A stretch of 15,215 nt of DNA from Thermococcales archaeon 44_46 (GTDB taxonomy: Archaea; Methanobacteriota_B; Thermococci; Thermococcales; Thermococcaceae), in NCBI GenBank assembly GCA_001507935.1, contig LGET01000013.1:1-15215 (forward strand), in the 5' to 3' direction. Shown here piece after piece: positions 1-8,047 of this stretch (position 1 is its first letter; the number at the start of each line of letters is the position of its first letter). The position numbers and the translations under genes were made by a program. The notes under the pieces were generated by a model. The model did not search any database, had not been told where the DNA came from, and saw nothing but the letters and a program-made list of their open reading frames with translations.

Positions 1-8
1 TATAAGAG
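1..8 (+). promoter_or_regulatory. Possible TATA box of the tRNA-Lys gene
   Basis: TATAAGAG lies about 24-31 nt before the mature tRNA 5' end, the usual distance of an archaeal TATA box from a start site. The window begins here, so any BRE just upstream cannot be seen. Confidence 0.4.
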
Positions 9-31
9 CATTGCAATCCCTAACTTATCGA

Positions 32-109
32 GGGCCGGTAGCTCAGCCTGGTTAGAGCACCGGGCTTTTAACCCGGTGGTCGCGGGTTCAAATCCCGTCC
101 GGCCCGCCA
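32..109 (+). tRNA. tRNA-Lys (anticodon UUU), intronless, CCA encoded
   Basis: A complete cloverleaf is visible. The 7-bp acceptor stem pairs GGGCCGG (32-38) with CCGGCCC (99-105), followed by discriminator G106 and a genomically encoded CCA (107-109). The D-arm contains GGTAGCTCAGCCTGGTTAGAGC. The anticodon stem CCGGG (60-64) pairs with CCCGG (72-76) around the seven-base loop CTTTTAA, which places TTT at 67-69, so it reads lysine AAA/AAG codons. The T-arm GCGGGTTCAAATCCCGT is canonical. There is no intron. A short T-tract (119-123) just after CCA may end transcription. The very GC-rich stems suit a hyperthermophile. Confidence 0.97.
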
Positions 110-130
110 CTTAACAACTTTTCTAGGAAT

Positions 131-146
131 CGAAAGAGCTTAAAGT
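131..146 (+). promoter_or_regulatory. BRE/TATA promoter of the small gene at 178
   Basis: CGAAAGAG (BRE-like) followed by CTTAAAG (139-145) sits about 35 nt before the ATG at 178. That predicts a start near 167 and a very short leader carrying the GGGTGAT ribosome binding site. Confidence 0.45.
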
Positions 147-177
147 TCTGAATGCTAAGTATCCTACGGGTGATAGC

Positions 178-411
178 ATGGACGTTTTTGAACTGGCTAA
201 AAAATATCATGTTGAACTGGGCATAAAAGAGCCGAGTTTTGCCACGATGGCAGCGGAACTTTTCGGAGACCTAGGATTGAGCATAATGAACCACCTGAAA
301 GAGGAGGGATACACTTTAAAGGGCACAAGGTTCCTGGACTATGAGAAGAGCCTTGTGCTGGAAATAGTAAAAGAAAACAAGAGCTACGAAATCCTCTTGA
401 GAAAGCTTTAA
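178..411 (+). CDS. Small conserved-looking protein of unknown function (77 aa)
   Basis: I do not recognise this protein. It is a soluble, charged 77-residue product with no membrane segment, no cysteines and no obvious metal or nucleotide motif. The predicted pattern is helix-rich in the first half (residues 1-45, including a GDLGLSIMNHL segment) and beta-like toward the C terminus (about 50-75). A GGGTGAT ribosome binding site (168-174) lies 3 nt before the ATG, and a BRE/TATA element sits about 35 nt upstream, so I treat it as a real gene rather than a chance frame. It starts about 70 nt after tRNA-Lys but seems to have its own promoter. Its stop codon overlaps the stop of the convergent gene by 4 nt. 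Confidence 0.7.
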   Translation: MDVFELAKKYHVELGIKEPSFATMAAELFGDLGLSIMNHLKEEGYTLKGTRFLDYEKSLVLEIVKENKSYEILLRKL

Positions 412-1727
412 TAGGTCACCTCATAATCGAAAATTATTTCTTCCTTTTCTTCCGGATTAACCGTTACTTTGAATTCCACGTAGTTAGCTGTCTCTACTAT
501 TGGGCTCACGGAGCTTTCCAAGATTTTTCCACGCCACTTGTAGTGTCTGACAATCACTTCCCTGCTCTCTTTGCCGAAGTTTTCTATCGTAACTTTGATT
601 TTATAGTAAGAATATCTTTCTCCGTGCTTTTCTTCCAGCACTTCCGTTTTTCCTTTTAAGTCTACATCTCTGCCTAACTTAAGCCTCAAAATGTCGCCTT
701 TTGCAGTGTGATCTATCATTTGTTCTCCAATCAAGACGTTCTTGTCTTCCATTTCTTTGTAAATTTCCACAACACCTCTGGGCAGGACTTCACTTGTCTT
801 TAGGGAGAGTATCTCATAAACATCTTGACTTCCACCGTAGGGATGGCTTTCATAGAGGTATTCCCGCGTAAACTCGCTCTCCTGGTATATGTAAGGGATG
901 AGCTTTTTCTCAAACGCCTCAATGTCAATAGTTCCGAGTTTGTAGAGATAAAAAGCCTCCAATTTTATCCTCTGGATTGGTTGCTGAGGTACTTCTTTTG
1001 TAGCTGCCTCTAGTGCATAGTATCTATCCATAATTATCTGGGGAGGCTGGTAAAACTGAACATCTCCCGAAACAAGAAGAACGTCAGTGTTTTCAAAGCT
1101 CTTGTTGGTAGGATTGTCAATCACCACATACCCATAAAACTCGGCCCTGTCTCTAAGGTAGAGCTTGTACCTTGAGCTCCAGCTTATTCCTCCAACCCTG
1201 TAAATGAGCTTAAAGAAGTACTTTCCATCTTCCTCAGCGTTTACTATGGCATAGATCTCTGCAGTGCTTTCTTCTCCGATTGAGTCCATTTTCATGTAAG
1301 CAATGTCTTCAGAGCTTACCAGATAATATCCATCTCCCTGTATTGCTATTTTCCCGTCTTCATACCCCAAAAACTCGCCGCTTACGGTTTCTCCGCTTTT
1401 CAGTTTTACCGTAATCTCTTCTCCTATGTTCGCTTCCATAAGGTTCTTTCCCGCTGTCCCCTTGCTTACAACACCGAGTACCTTCACTTTCTCGTCAAGA
1501 GGCTTTAATGTAACTTCATCAATTCGGAGCCCCTCAAGCATATCTAGAGGGACTTTATTTATCCCTGTTTTCAGCTCAACTTGAATCGTCTTCTCGACAA
1601 CTCCAATCTTGGCAGAATCATAAAGTGCGAGGGCAGTAGAACCTTCTTCAGCTTTCGTTTGGTGAAATACAATCACAGCCAGAAGAACAAAAATCACTAA
1701 TGCTCCTCCAATGATTTTTCTATTCAT
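408..1727 (-). CDS. DUF4139-type exported or membrane-anchored protein (439 aa)
   Basis: The N terminus (MNRK, then a hydrophobic stretch at about 5-21 ending near TKA) is a signal peptide or signal anchor, so the bulk should lie outside the cytoplasmic membrane. There is no lipobox cysteine. Residues about 34-88 resemble the N-terminal beta domain of the mucoidy-inhibitor-like family. Residues about 171-225, with the RVGGISWSSRYKLYL and ENTDVLLVSGDV segments, match the DUF4139 core from memory of that family. The long central coiled coil of many bacterial members is missing. The frame extends to a GTG at 1736, but that codon lies inside the GGTGATT ribosome binding site (1737-1731). The ATG at 1727 has ideal spacing and is preferred. 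The biochemical function is unknown. It has its own promoter and is divergent from acdB. Confidence 0.8.
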   Translation of the reverse strand: MNRKIIGGALVIFVLLAVIVFHQTKAEEGSTALALYDSAKIGVVEKTIQVELKTGINKVPLDMLEGLRIDEVTLKPLDEKVKVLGVVSKGTAGKNLMEANIGEEITVKLKSGETVSGEFLGYEDGKIAIQGDGYYLVSSEDIAYMKMDSIGEESTAEIYAIVNAEEDGKYFFKLIYRVGGISWSSRYKLYLRDRAEFYGYVVIDNPTNKSFENTDVLLVSGDVQFYQPPQIIMDRYYALEAATKEVPQQPIQRIKLEAFYLYKLGTIDIEAFEKKLIPYIYQESEFTREYLYESHPYGGSQDVYEILSLKTSEVLPRGVVEIYKEMEDKNVLIGEQMIDHTAKGDILRLKLGRDVDLKGKTEVLEEKHGERYSYYKIKVTIENFGKESREVIVRHYKWRGKILESSVSPIVETANYVEFKVTVNPEEKEEIIFDYEVTY

Positions 1728-1759
1728 TTCAATCACCTGTAAGGGATATCTCCCCCATC

Positions 1760-1775
1760 CTATTTATAGTAATCG
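1760..1775 (-). promoter_or_regulatory. TATA box of the DUF4139-type gene
   Basis: On the minus strand ACTATAAATA (1770-1761) is a good archaeal TATA box about 35-40 nt before the ATG at 1727. It predicts transcription starting near 1740, just ahead of the GGTGAT site. Confidence 0.6.
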
Positions 1776-1792
1776 ACAGCTTCAACCACATT

Positions 1793-1813
1793 CGAAATGG
1801 AAAGACTTTTAAC
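1793..1813 (+). promoter_or_regulatory. BRE/TATA promoter of acdB
   Basis: A purine-rich CGAAATGGAAAGA is followed by CTTTTAAC (1806-1813), a typical Thermococcus BRE/TATA arrangement. The ATG at 1862 is about 50 nt downstream, so the leader would be about 25 nt. It runs back to back with the promoter of the divergent gene. Confidence 0.5.
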
Positions 1814-1861
1814 ATTGTCAACATAACTGAAACTGTCATCACTATAATCGAGGTGGTAGCT

Positions 1862-2560
1862 ATGGATAGAGTTGCAAAAGCTAGGGAAATAATCGAAAAG
1901 GCAAAAGCCGAAAACAGACCACTTGTCGAACCGGAGGCAAAGGAAATTCTCAAGCTTTACGGCATTCCAGTTCCGGAGTTTAAGGTCGCAAGGAACGAAG
2001 AAGAGGCCGTTCAATTCGCAAGGGAAATAGGATACCCAGTTGTTATGAAGATCGTTTCTCCACAAATTATCCACAAGAGCGACGCCGGTGGTGTTAAGGT
2101 TAACATAAAGAACGACGAAGAGGCTAGAGAAGCCTTCAGAACTATTATGCAAAATGCAAGAAACTATAAACCCGATGCTGACCTTTGGGGTGTCATAGTT
2201 TATAGGATGCTCCCACTTGGCAAGGAAGTCATCGTTGGTATGATAAGAGACCCACAATTTGGCCCCGCAGTGATGTTTGGTCTCGGTGGAATATTCGTCG
2301 AGATTCTCAAAGATGTAAGCTTCAGAGTTGCTCCAATAAGCAAAGAAGAAGCCCTTGAGATGATCAAAGGGATAAAGGCTTACCCAATCCTTGCTGGAGC
2401 AAGAGGAGAAAAGCCTGTTAACATTGATGCTCTCGCAGACATCATAGTCAAAGTCGGAGAATTATCCCTAGAGCTGCCCGAAATAAAGGAACTTGATATA
2501 AACCCAATTTTTGCTTACGAAGACAGTGCAGTTGCAGTTGACGCAAGAATGCTCCTTTGA
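1862..2560 (+). CDS. acdB: ADP-forming acetyl-CoA/acyl-CoA synthetase, beta subunit (ATP-grasp)
   Basis: This is the nucleotide-binding subunit of acetyl-CoA synthetase (ADP-forming). The enzyme converts acyl-CoA, ADP and Pi to the acid, CoA and ATP, the main substrate-level ATP step of peptide and sugar fermentation in Thermococcales. The 232-residue protein is an ATP-grasp fold. It shows PVVMKIVS (K63), IIHKSDAGGVKV with H71, RDPQFGPAVMFGLGG (129-143) and ELDINPI (210-216). H71 aligns, from knowledge of the archaeal ACD structure, with the histidine that accepts the phosphoryl group from the alpha subunit. An in-frame GTG at 1853 lies inside the AGGTGGT ribosome binding site, so ATG 1862 is chosen; it gives the 232 aa expected for the Pyrococcus homologue. 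The alpha subunit is not in this window; the two subunits are commonly unlinked in this order. Confidence 0.95.
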   Translation: MDRVAKAREIIEKAKAENRPLVEPEAKEILKLYGIPVPEFKVARNEEEAVQFAREIGYPVVMKIVSPQIIHKSDAGGVKVNIKNDEEAREAFRTIMQNARNYKPDADLWGVIVYRMLPLGKEVIVGMIRDPQFGPAVMFGLGGIFVEILKDVSFRVAPISKEEALEMIKGIKAYPILAGARGEKPVNIDALADIIVKVGELSLELPEIKELDINPIFAYEDSAVAVDARMLL

Positions 2561-2594
2561 TTTCTTTTCTTTTAAAAATTTAGAGAAGAAAAGA
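2561..2594. terminator. Bidirectional T-tract terminator between acdB and mptA
   Basis: On the plus strand TTTCTTTTCTTTT (2561-2573) directly follows the acdB stop. Read from the minus strand, the T-rich TCTTTTCTTCTC tract and the following TTTTT run (2594-2576) directly follow the mptA stop. Both are typical archaeal oligo-T termination signals, packed into 34 nt between the convergent genes. Confidence 0.55.
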
Positions 2595-3392
2595 CTAATA
2601 CCAGGTTTCAGCTATAACGTCGTGCTTGTGTATGCTCTCATGGCTTATGACTTTCACGTGGATTTTACCTTTAAACTTCTGCTTTGCCTTGAAGATTATC
2701 TCCCTCGCAACGTCTTCCACGAATTTGGGGTTTGAATACATGTTCTGAACAACTGCGTTCTCATCAATCGTCTTCAATAGAGTATATGTCGGGGAGCTGA
2801 AAGAACTCTCCACAACATCTATCATGTCCTCAAGAGCGATTGCCTCATCATAGTCCGTTCTTACTTCAAGCCTGGCAACTGCTCTCTGAATGTGGGTTTT
2901 CCCCTGATTATTGGCCATAGCATGTGGGCAAGCAGTGTTTCCAATTACAATAACCCTTAAAACTTTTTCGAGCTTTTCCGGCTCCTTTATTACTCCGACT
3001 TCAACATCATACGTCTCAAGGCTGAGTTTTTTGCTTGCAGGGGTTTCTCTTTCCATAATAAGCTGTGTTTTAATCCATACTTCAGCCCTTTTGTGCGGAT
3101 GCTTTCTTTCCAGCCTCTTTATAACCGAAAGGCCGAGTTCTTCGAGGGAGGTGTGTGCTTCTTTCACTTCTTCCTCAATTGCCTCGCTCATCGTTTCAGT
3201 AATGCTTTCAACAAGCCTGCTCATGTGAATGCCTTTCTTTTCCTCAGGAACGTCTATCGTTATCTCAAACGTTGGGATAAAAGTGTAAAGCTTACCTTTC
3301 CAGTTTATCCTCGCTATTGTTCTTAAGTTTGTTATGCCAACTCTATGAAGCCTCTCTTTAATCTCGGGAATCTCTTCCTGGGTTTCAAACAT
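2595..3392 (-). CDS. mptA: GTP cyclohydrolase IV (MptA/FolE2 family)
   Basis: The 265-residue protein matches the FolE2/MptA branch of GTP cyclohydrolases, metal-dependent enzymes. The archaeal form converts GTP to 7,8-dihydroneopterin 2',3'-cyclic phosphate, the first committed step to archaeal pterins. Visible family landmarks are the KGIHMSR signature (53-59), the [10 protein letters not shown] segment with C155 and H157 (151-160), a [11 protein letters not shown] strand (167-177) and the His-rich C-terminal HESIHKHD (251-258). The reading frame stays open upstream to 3545. The ATG at 3392 is chosen because GGAGGTGAG (3404-3396) lies 3 nt before it, a TATA box lies about 37 nt upstream, and family homology begins there. 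The exact product and the metal used cannot be told from sequence. It is a monocistronic gene, convergent with acdB. Confidence 0.9.
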   Translation of the reverse strand: MFETQEEIPEIKERLHRVGITNLRTIARINWKGKLYTFIPTFEITIDVPEEKKGIHMSRLVESITETMSEAIEEEVKEAHTSLEELGLSVIKRLERKHPHKRAEVWIKTQLIMERETPASKKLSLETYDVEVGVIKEPEKLEKVLRVIVIGNTACPHAMANNQGKTHIQRAVARLEVRTDYDEAIALEDMIDVVESSFSSPTYTLLKTIDENAVVQNMYSNPKFVEDVAREIIFKAKQKFKGKIHVKVISHESIHKHDVIAETWY

Positions 3393-3423
3393 CTTCTCAC
3401 CTCCATTAGGAAACCTAACCGGT

Positions 3424-3441
3424 TCTTTTAAACTTATCTCA
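3424..3441 (-). promoter_or_regulatory. BRE/TATA promoter of mptA
   Basis: The minus strand reads GAGATAAG then TTTAAAAG (3440-3425), about 35-40 nt before the ATG at 3392. The predicted start is near 3404, right at the GGAGG ribosome binding site, so the leader is very short. Confidence 0.55.
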
Positions 3442-3565
3442 AAACTCCATATGATTTTCATAGCTTTTTTGCACGGTAGTGTCTTCTTGCTGAGATAAAC
3501 CAATACTTGGCTTGTCTCATACTTTTGACAAAGCAACATAAGCAAAAATGGCAGTATCTACTCAT

Positions 3566-3955
3566 CTACCTACCGTTTATTATATAATAGACGGTTCTCA
3601 GTGGAATGTTGAGCTCTTCACTTATTTCTCTAGGCGTTTTCCCCTTCTTAATGAGTTCTTCAATAAGCTTTAAGGTATCTGGATCGTACTTTTTAGGCCT
3701 TCCCCGGGAATGGTTCATAGGAACAAGCTTGATTCCCATTTGATTGAGGGCTTTGATAATTTTTTTGGAGACCTTTGGATACAAACTGGGAGGGCATCCA
3801 ATGACCTTCACATTTGGGGCCCTTTCAAGTATTTTCACAAGGATTATCTTGGTCGGCCGGAGATTTATGTAAACCTCGGTGACGTCTTTATTGAGCTTCT
3901 CCTCTAGCTTCCTCAAAAGGTCATCATTATTCCTCGCCTTTATCTCGATCTTCAT
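3566..3955 (-). CDS. DUF1699-like protein with C-terminal helix-turn-helix
   Basis: The 129-residue product has two parts. Residues about 1-75 form an alpha/beta unit with the NLRPTK segment (31-36) and GCPPSLYPKVSKK (53-65). These resemble the FRPS and CP...Y..SK motifs of the archaeal DUF1699 family. Residues 84-90 (RGRPKKY) look like a basic AT-hook-type arm. Residues about 92-127 (DPDTLKLIEELIKKGKTPRE onward, ending LRTVYYII) are a resolvase/Hin-like helix-turn-helix, so DNA binding is likely. It is the last gene of the topoisomerase VI operon. It starts 6 nt after the DUF530-like stop, and its GGTGAGG ribosome binding site overlaps that stop. It could regulate the operon, but that is inference. 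A weak T-run (3548-3544) lies 18 nt after the stop. Confidence 0.7.
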   Translation of the reverse strand: MKIEIKARNNDDLLRKLEEKLNKDVTEVYINLRPTKIILVKILERAPNVKVIGCPPSLYPKVSKKIIKALNQMGIKLVPMNHSRGRPKKYDPDTLKLIEELIKKGKTPREISEELNIPLRTVYYIINGR

Positions 3956-3961
3956 ATCCCC

Positions 3962-5209
3962 TCACCCTTGGAGAAGCTCCAAAAATTGCTTTGCTTTATC
4001 ACTCTTCGGCATAAACCTCTCAAATTTGCTTGTATCCTCAAACAGACTCATATGCAGGCCAGAAAGTACGAATTTTTCGATAGCCTCCTTAAGCTCCTCT
4101 TCATTTATCCCAAGTAGCTCGCTGACTTTTTTCTCATCGAACGGGCTAACACCATAAAGGATAACTCCGCCCAAAAGGTAGTTTGGAATGTTTGAAATCT
4201 CGCTCCTTCTCCCGCTTAAAAGGGTTTCAGCCTCGCATTTTCTAATGAGAAGCATGCTGCCAAATCCGGTACGGAACCCGGGCTCATCCATAAACGGCAG
4301 ATCAAAAATTGAGTAGTGACAATCTATACACGGCCTTAGCTGAGGATATAAGCCGATTGTCTCTCTTTCTTTTTCAGAGGTTAGGTAATAATACCTGAAC
4401 AAATCGAGGGCAAGGATTTTAGCTCCCTCTTCTGGATAGAGAGAAGCATAGGCAAGCGCCAAATTATCTATGGTGTAGTGGCTGTTTATAAGAACCCCCT
4501 TGGTTTTCACGTAGGTTAAGAGCCTCCATCTGAACTTCTGGCCAAAGCGCTTCTTGAGTTCTCTGTCCACATCTGCGTCCAGCGGAAGCTCGACTTTCTC
4601 CTTCTTTAACCGCCCGCCCTGCCAGTACTCTACCTCTATCCTCATTCCCTTTCTTTGCACCTGTCCTTTTTCTTTGAGCTTGGATTTTATTTCCTTAAAT
4701 GTATCTCTGGTCTTGGTGTCTTTCTGACTTAGAATCCTAAGGACATCCCCCGAATAAGCCAGATATGGCAGTATTTCTATCCTCCCAAGTTTAATGGGCT
4801 TTTCAGACACTTTCATTGAATCAAGGTCCTCTTTGTTGGTAATGTCCTTAATCTCGATGACTTTCTTCCCCTTGTAGAAGGTATAGTTGGATTCAATTGT
4901 GGCAAGAGCCATCTTATGGGCGGTTATCGCTGTTCTAAGCCGCTCGAGGGTTAGCATGCGGTAGTGATTTCTTAACAGAATTCTTCTAATATGTGGGTCT
5001 ACTTCCTTTTTACTTGATGTTGCATAAGAGAGCGTTTCACCAACTCTGCGGGAAAGTTCATCTTCCAGGTCTCTAAGAAAGGCAAGATTGCGGTTTAAAT
5101 TAAAAGCTAAATAAAGAGGGTCAAAATTCTCAAATAACCTGTTCATGTTTGTTTTTATGTCGTCCAAAACCCTATTTATCTGAGCTATAAGCTCTTCAGT
5201 TGTCGTCAT
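3962..5209 (-). CDS. DUF530-like archaeal protein of unknown function
   Basis: This is a 415-residue soluble protein with no membrane segment. I believe it is the archaeal DUF530 family, from memory of the gene next to top6A in Thermococcus; the assignment is not certain. Residues 1-110 are strongly helical and rich in charged residues, possibly a coiled coil. A lysine/arginine-rich middle part (about 160-225) follows. A possible metal-binding PCIDCHYS motif (C294, C297 and H298) is the most distinctive feature. The C terminus (about 355-415) looks like a small helical, possibly winged-helix, region. Its ATG overlaps the top6A stop in an ATGA arrangement, so translation is coupled to Top6A. 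The fixed position makes a role with topoisomerase VI or chromosome handling plausible, but this is unproven. Confidence 0.75.
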   Translation of the reverse strand: MTTTEELIAQINRVLDDIKTNMNRLFENFDPLYLAFNLNRNLAFLRDLEDELSRRVGETLSYATSSKKEVDPHIRRILLRNHYRMLTLERLRTAITAHKMALATIESNYTFYKGKKVIEIKDITNKEDLDSMKVSEKPIKLGRIEILPYLAYSGDVLRILSQKDTKTRDTFKEIKSKLKEKGQVQRKGMRIEVEYWQGGRLKKEKVELPLDADVDRELKKRFGQKFRWRLLTYVKTKGVLINSHYTIDNLALAYASLYPEEGAKILALDLFRYYYLTSEKERETIGLYPQLRPCIDCHYSIFDLPFMDEPGFRTGFGSMLLIRKCEAETLLSGRRSEISNIPNYLLGGVILYGVSPFDEKKVSELLGINEEELKEAIEKFVLSGLHMSLFEDTSKFERFMPKSDKAKQFLELLQG

Positions 5210-6357
5210 GGCAGGAGCTCCTCGTTGGCAATTTTTTCGGGGAGGTATTTCTTCGCAACGAACTCCAAACTCTTGTTTGCCAGAGCCTGCTGTTCAATCC
5301 TTACTCCCCATTTGAGAGCCAACTTAAGCTGTCTCTGCCACTCCTTGTTCTGGAACCATGGGTAGTTCATCTCCTCTATGATACGCTTGTAATCTCCCGT
5401 TGGACCGCCTTTCTTGTTCGGTGGGATTCCCTTGAGCTTTTCTGTAACGTTTTCGAGACCGTATTTTTTAATATCGTCCATCGTCATACCAACGAATTTT
5501 GCCTCTGGCGTTGCAAGCTTTTCGCTGAGGTAAGCGAGATTTATTGAGCCCTGCTTGATTGTAGAGTATATATACCATCCGTAGGGGTCACCATCAGTAA
5601 AGACGATGATTGGCAAACCTTCCTCGTAGTGGAGCCTGTGTATAAGTCTTCTAACACCTCTTGAAGCCTGACCTTGAGTTGCCACTATTAAGGCTTTCTC
5701 CTTCTTCGGATACTTTTCTTCTATAAGCCTATCGGCCATAGCGGCGGTTTCTACTACAAGGACGTAATCCACATTGATTTCCGGGAACTCTATGTGCTCC
5801 ACTGTTCCAGGAACTGCCCATCCACCCATACCAAGCTTTGAAGCGTTGAACTCGTCTTCGCCATCTTTAATGACTATGTCCCCGTAAATGTATCCTCTTC
5901 TGTCTGCAGTTATGTGCATTTCCTCTCTCAAAACTCCGAACATTCTCTCCAAATCCTCTATGATGGGGTCGCTCTCGCTCTGGTCTTCGAAGGTATTTTC
6001 ATGTGTGCCGGGAATGGTGTGTTTGTTTGCATAGTAAGCTTCTCTCAAGCTCGCGTGTTTGCCCTCGGCAACTAACCTCTTTATATAAGCCGCTATCAAG
6101 AGCGTCTGCATGAATTTTCTCGCATGGGCAACGTTAAAGAGATATCTCCTTGAAGTCTTGTCACCCATCTTAATCACGCGGTCTTTTTCGTCGAAGTAAA
6201 CGTTGCTGAGACCTCTGGTGGGAACATCTATGAAGGGGTTCCTGCCAGCTTTTAGTTCTTCAAGGATTTCTTTTCCAAATTCCTCGAGTTTCTGAAGGAC
6301 CTTTCTTGGGTCGTAGCTGAAGCGTTCCTTGGGCCTCTCACGTTTAAGCATTTCCAT
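5206..6357 (-). CDS. top6A: DNA topoisomerase VI subunit A (Spo11-like)
   Basis: This is the DNA-cleaving subunit of the type IIB topoisomerase. It relaxes positive and negative supercoils and decatenates DNA with Top6B. In the 383-residue protein, residues about 70-160 are the winged-helix (CAP-like) domain, with [11 protein letters not shown] (103-113). By analogy with Spo11, Y109 is the catalytic tyrosine and R105 its partner. The TOPRIM domain has E203 in YVLVVETAA and the DGDPYG acidic motif (D255, D257), which bind Mg2+. The start at 6357 has GGAGG just upstream and overlaps top6B by 14 nt. An in-frame ATG two codons later (6351) is the alternative start. Length and all key residues look intact. 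It is translationally linked to Top6B upstream and the DUF530-like protein downstream. Confidence 0.97.
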   Translation of the reverse strand: MEMLKRERPKERFSYDPRKVLQKLEEFGKEILEELKAGRNPFIDVPTRGLSNVYFDEKDRVIKMGDKTSRRYLFNVAHARKFMQTLLIAAYIKRLVAEGKHASLREAYYANKHTIPGTHENTFEDQSESDPIIEDLERMFGVLREEMHITADRRGYIYGDIVIKDGEDEFNASKLGMGGWAVPGTVEHIEFPEINVDYVLVVETAAMADRLIEEKYPKKEKALIVATQGQASRGVRRLIHRLHYEEGLPIIVFTDGDPYGWYIYSTIKQGSINLAYLSEKLATPEAKFVGMTMDDIKKYGLENVTEKLKGIPPNKKGGPTGDYKRIIEEMNYPWFQNKEWQRQLKLALKWGVRIEQQALANKSLEFVAKKYLPEKIANEELLP

Positions 6358-8047
6358 CAGCCTCCGCCTTGTTTTCTTCTACTGTTTCAAATTTCTTCTC
6401 AATCATCTTTATTAGGAGGTTCTTTATCGTGTCTTCAGGCTCTCCAGTTAGGATGCTTAAGGCCCTACTTACCTCAGGGACATACTTCTCAAATATCTTC
6501 CTTCTTTTCACCTGGTAGAGCTTGCGGTGTTTTCCTCCGAGATATTTGGCAAGCCTTCTAGCGACTTCCATTATGGCGAGTCTTATTTCTTCATATATTT
6601 CATCTTCACTGGCAATACTCTGCTTTCCTGTAGAAGTGTAGGGGACGTGCACGCTGACCACATTAACCAAAAGCACCAGCGGCGTTCTTTCGAGATCATC
6701 CACCCTGTATCTCTTCCAGTCAATGCTTCTTGCTGCTGAAGTTATAACACACGAACCCGCATCAAAGAGCAGAGGAACTCTGTTAGCATACCTAAGAACG
6801 TCAAAGCCACTGCTTAGCTCTCCCCCAAAGGCTAGACCCACCTCTACCTGGAAAGGAATCCCCCCGCGGTAGACTTTGGGAGGTCTCGTTACGGCAGTTA
6901 CGAACTCTGGCTTTAAAATGCCCGAAAGTCCTTTTTCTATGTTTGGCTCTCCAATTGGCCTCAATCCATGGGTGGGTGGGGCCAAGAAAGTCATGTACTT
7001 AAATGCCTCTACAATCTCTTCAGCTTCGTGCCAAGTGAGCTTTTCAGGAGGCTTTTCCATGAGTTTCTCGGCTTCCTTGAGGGCATTTTTGCCTTTCTTT
7101 CCAAAACTTGCGAGTACTTTATCGACCTCCCCTTCGGCGAGCCTCTTTAGGAGTTGCTCTCTAACTCTCTGCTCCTCCTCTTCCTTTATAAGCCTCAATG
7201 CCGCGATGTACTTCACAAGCTCCTCTACCTTTTTGTCACTTATTCTCGAAAACTCGCCTATAAGGAACGTTCTCACTGTTGTCCTTGATGTCCTCCTGGC
7301 CATCCTGTAAATGTCATCCGTCATTACTCCCTTTGGATGTGGCTTCATTTCCTCCGGTGGCTCTGGAATTTCTTCACTGCTCCTTGGGAAGACTATCAGC
7401 TTTCCATCTGGTTCTATAAGTTCAATATGAGCATGAGGATTGGCTATAGCGGTGAGCTTAAGATACCAGTAAGGGCCCTGTTTAGAGCGGATGTAACGAA
7501 CTTCTTTGACTTCCATCTCTATCCTTGTTCCTCTCCATCCAGTGGGATTGGGGTGCTTTATCTTCTTGAAAATCTTTCCTTCGTTCTTTTCCACATCTAT
7601 GCCAACCCATGCCTCGATTATCTCATCCCCGCCAGTGGATGTTATGACTCTAGTAGCTTTACCGCTTGTGATTTGAGCAAACATTACAGCACCGCTAATA
7701 CCAATACCCTGCTGCCCTCTGCTTTGAATGTTTCTGTGGGCCTTTGTACCGGCAAGCATTTTACCAAAGACGTGTGCTATGTAGTTTTCAGGGATTCCAG
7801 GGCCGTTGTCCTCGACGATTATTTTGTAGTGCTCAGATCCGAGCTCCTCTATCTCCACTCTAACGTAGGGCGGTATTCCAGCTTCTTCACAAGCGTCCAG
7901 AGAGTTTGTTACAGCCTCGTGAATAATGGTTGTAAAGGAGCGCACTTTTCCGGTATAACCAAGCATTGCAGCATTTCTTCTAAAGAACTCACTGACGCTC
8001 TGGATTTTAAATTCTTTAAAAAGCTTGTTTGCTTCAGAATTTGCCAT
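6344..8047 (-). CDS. top6B: DNA topoisomerase VI subunit B (GHKL ATPase)
   Basis: This is the ATP-driven clamp subunit of topoisomerase VI. The 567-residue protein shows the GHKL/Bergerat ATP site: the N-box [10 protein letters not shown] (E44, N48, D51), G1 VEDNGPGIP (78-86) and G2 [12 protein letters not shown] (109-120). A Lys/Glu-rich helical region at about 285-345 corresponds to the H2TH insert. The transducer carries STGKQSIAS, with K475 as the switch lysine that contacts the ATP gamma-phosphate (equivalent to Sulfolobus K427). The frame extends to a TTG at 8065, but ATG 8047 is preceded at good spacing by GGAGG (8060-8056) and gives the family-typical length. It overlaps the KH-protein gene by 14 nt and the Top6A gene by 14 nt, which suggests coupled translation and balanced subunit output. 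Confidence 0.97.
   Translation of the reverse strand: MANSEANKLFKEFKIQSVSEFFRRNAAMLGYTGKVRSFTTIIHEAVTNSLDACEEAGIPPYVRVEIEELGSEHYKIIVEDNGPGIPENYIAHVFGKMLAGTKAHRNIQSRGQQGIGISGAVMFAQITSGKATRVITSTGGDEIIEAWVGIDVEKNEGKIFKKIKHPNPTGWRGTRIEMEVKEVRYIRSKQGPYWYLKLTAIANPHAHIELIEPDGKLIVFPRSSEEIPEPPEEMKPHPKGVMTDDIYRMARRTSRTTVRTFLIGEFSRISDKKVEELVKYIAALRLIKEEEEQRVREQLLKRLAEGEVDKVLASFGKKGKNALKEAEKLMEKPPEKLTWHEAEEIVEAFKYMTFLAPPTHGLRPIGEPNIEKGLSGILKPEFVTAVTRPPKVYRGGIPFQVEVGLAFGGELSSGFDVLRYANRVPLLFDAGSCVITSAARSIDWKRYRVDDLERTPLVLLVNVVSVHVPYTSTGKQSIASEDEIYEEIRLAIMEVARRLAKYLGGKHRKLYQVKRRKIFEKYVPEVSRALSILTGEPEDTIKNLLIKMIEKKFETVEENKAEADGNA

Noticed and set aside
1760..2257. A 165-codon minus-strand frame antisense to acdB
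   Set aside because: It is a shadow of the acdB coding sequence with no promoter or ribosome binding site and an unnatural residue composition.
3393..3545. Upstream extension of the mptA reading frame by 51 codons
   Set aside because: The strong GGAGGTGAG site and TATA box fit the ATG at 3392, and the extra residues are not like the family; the TATA box would lie inside the gene.
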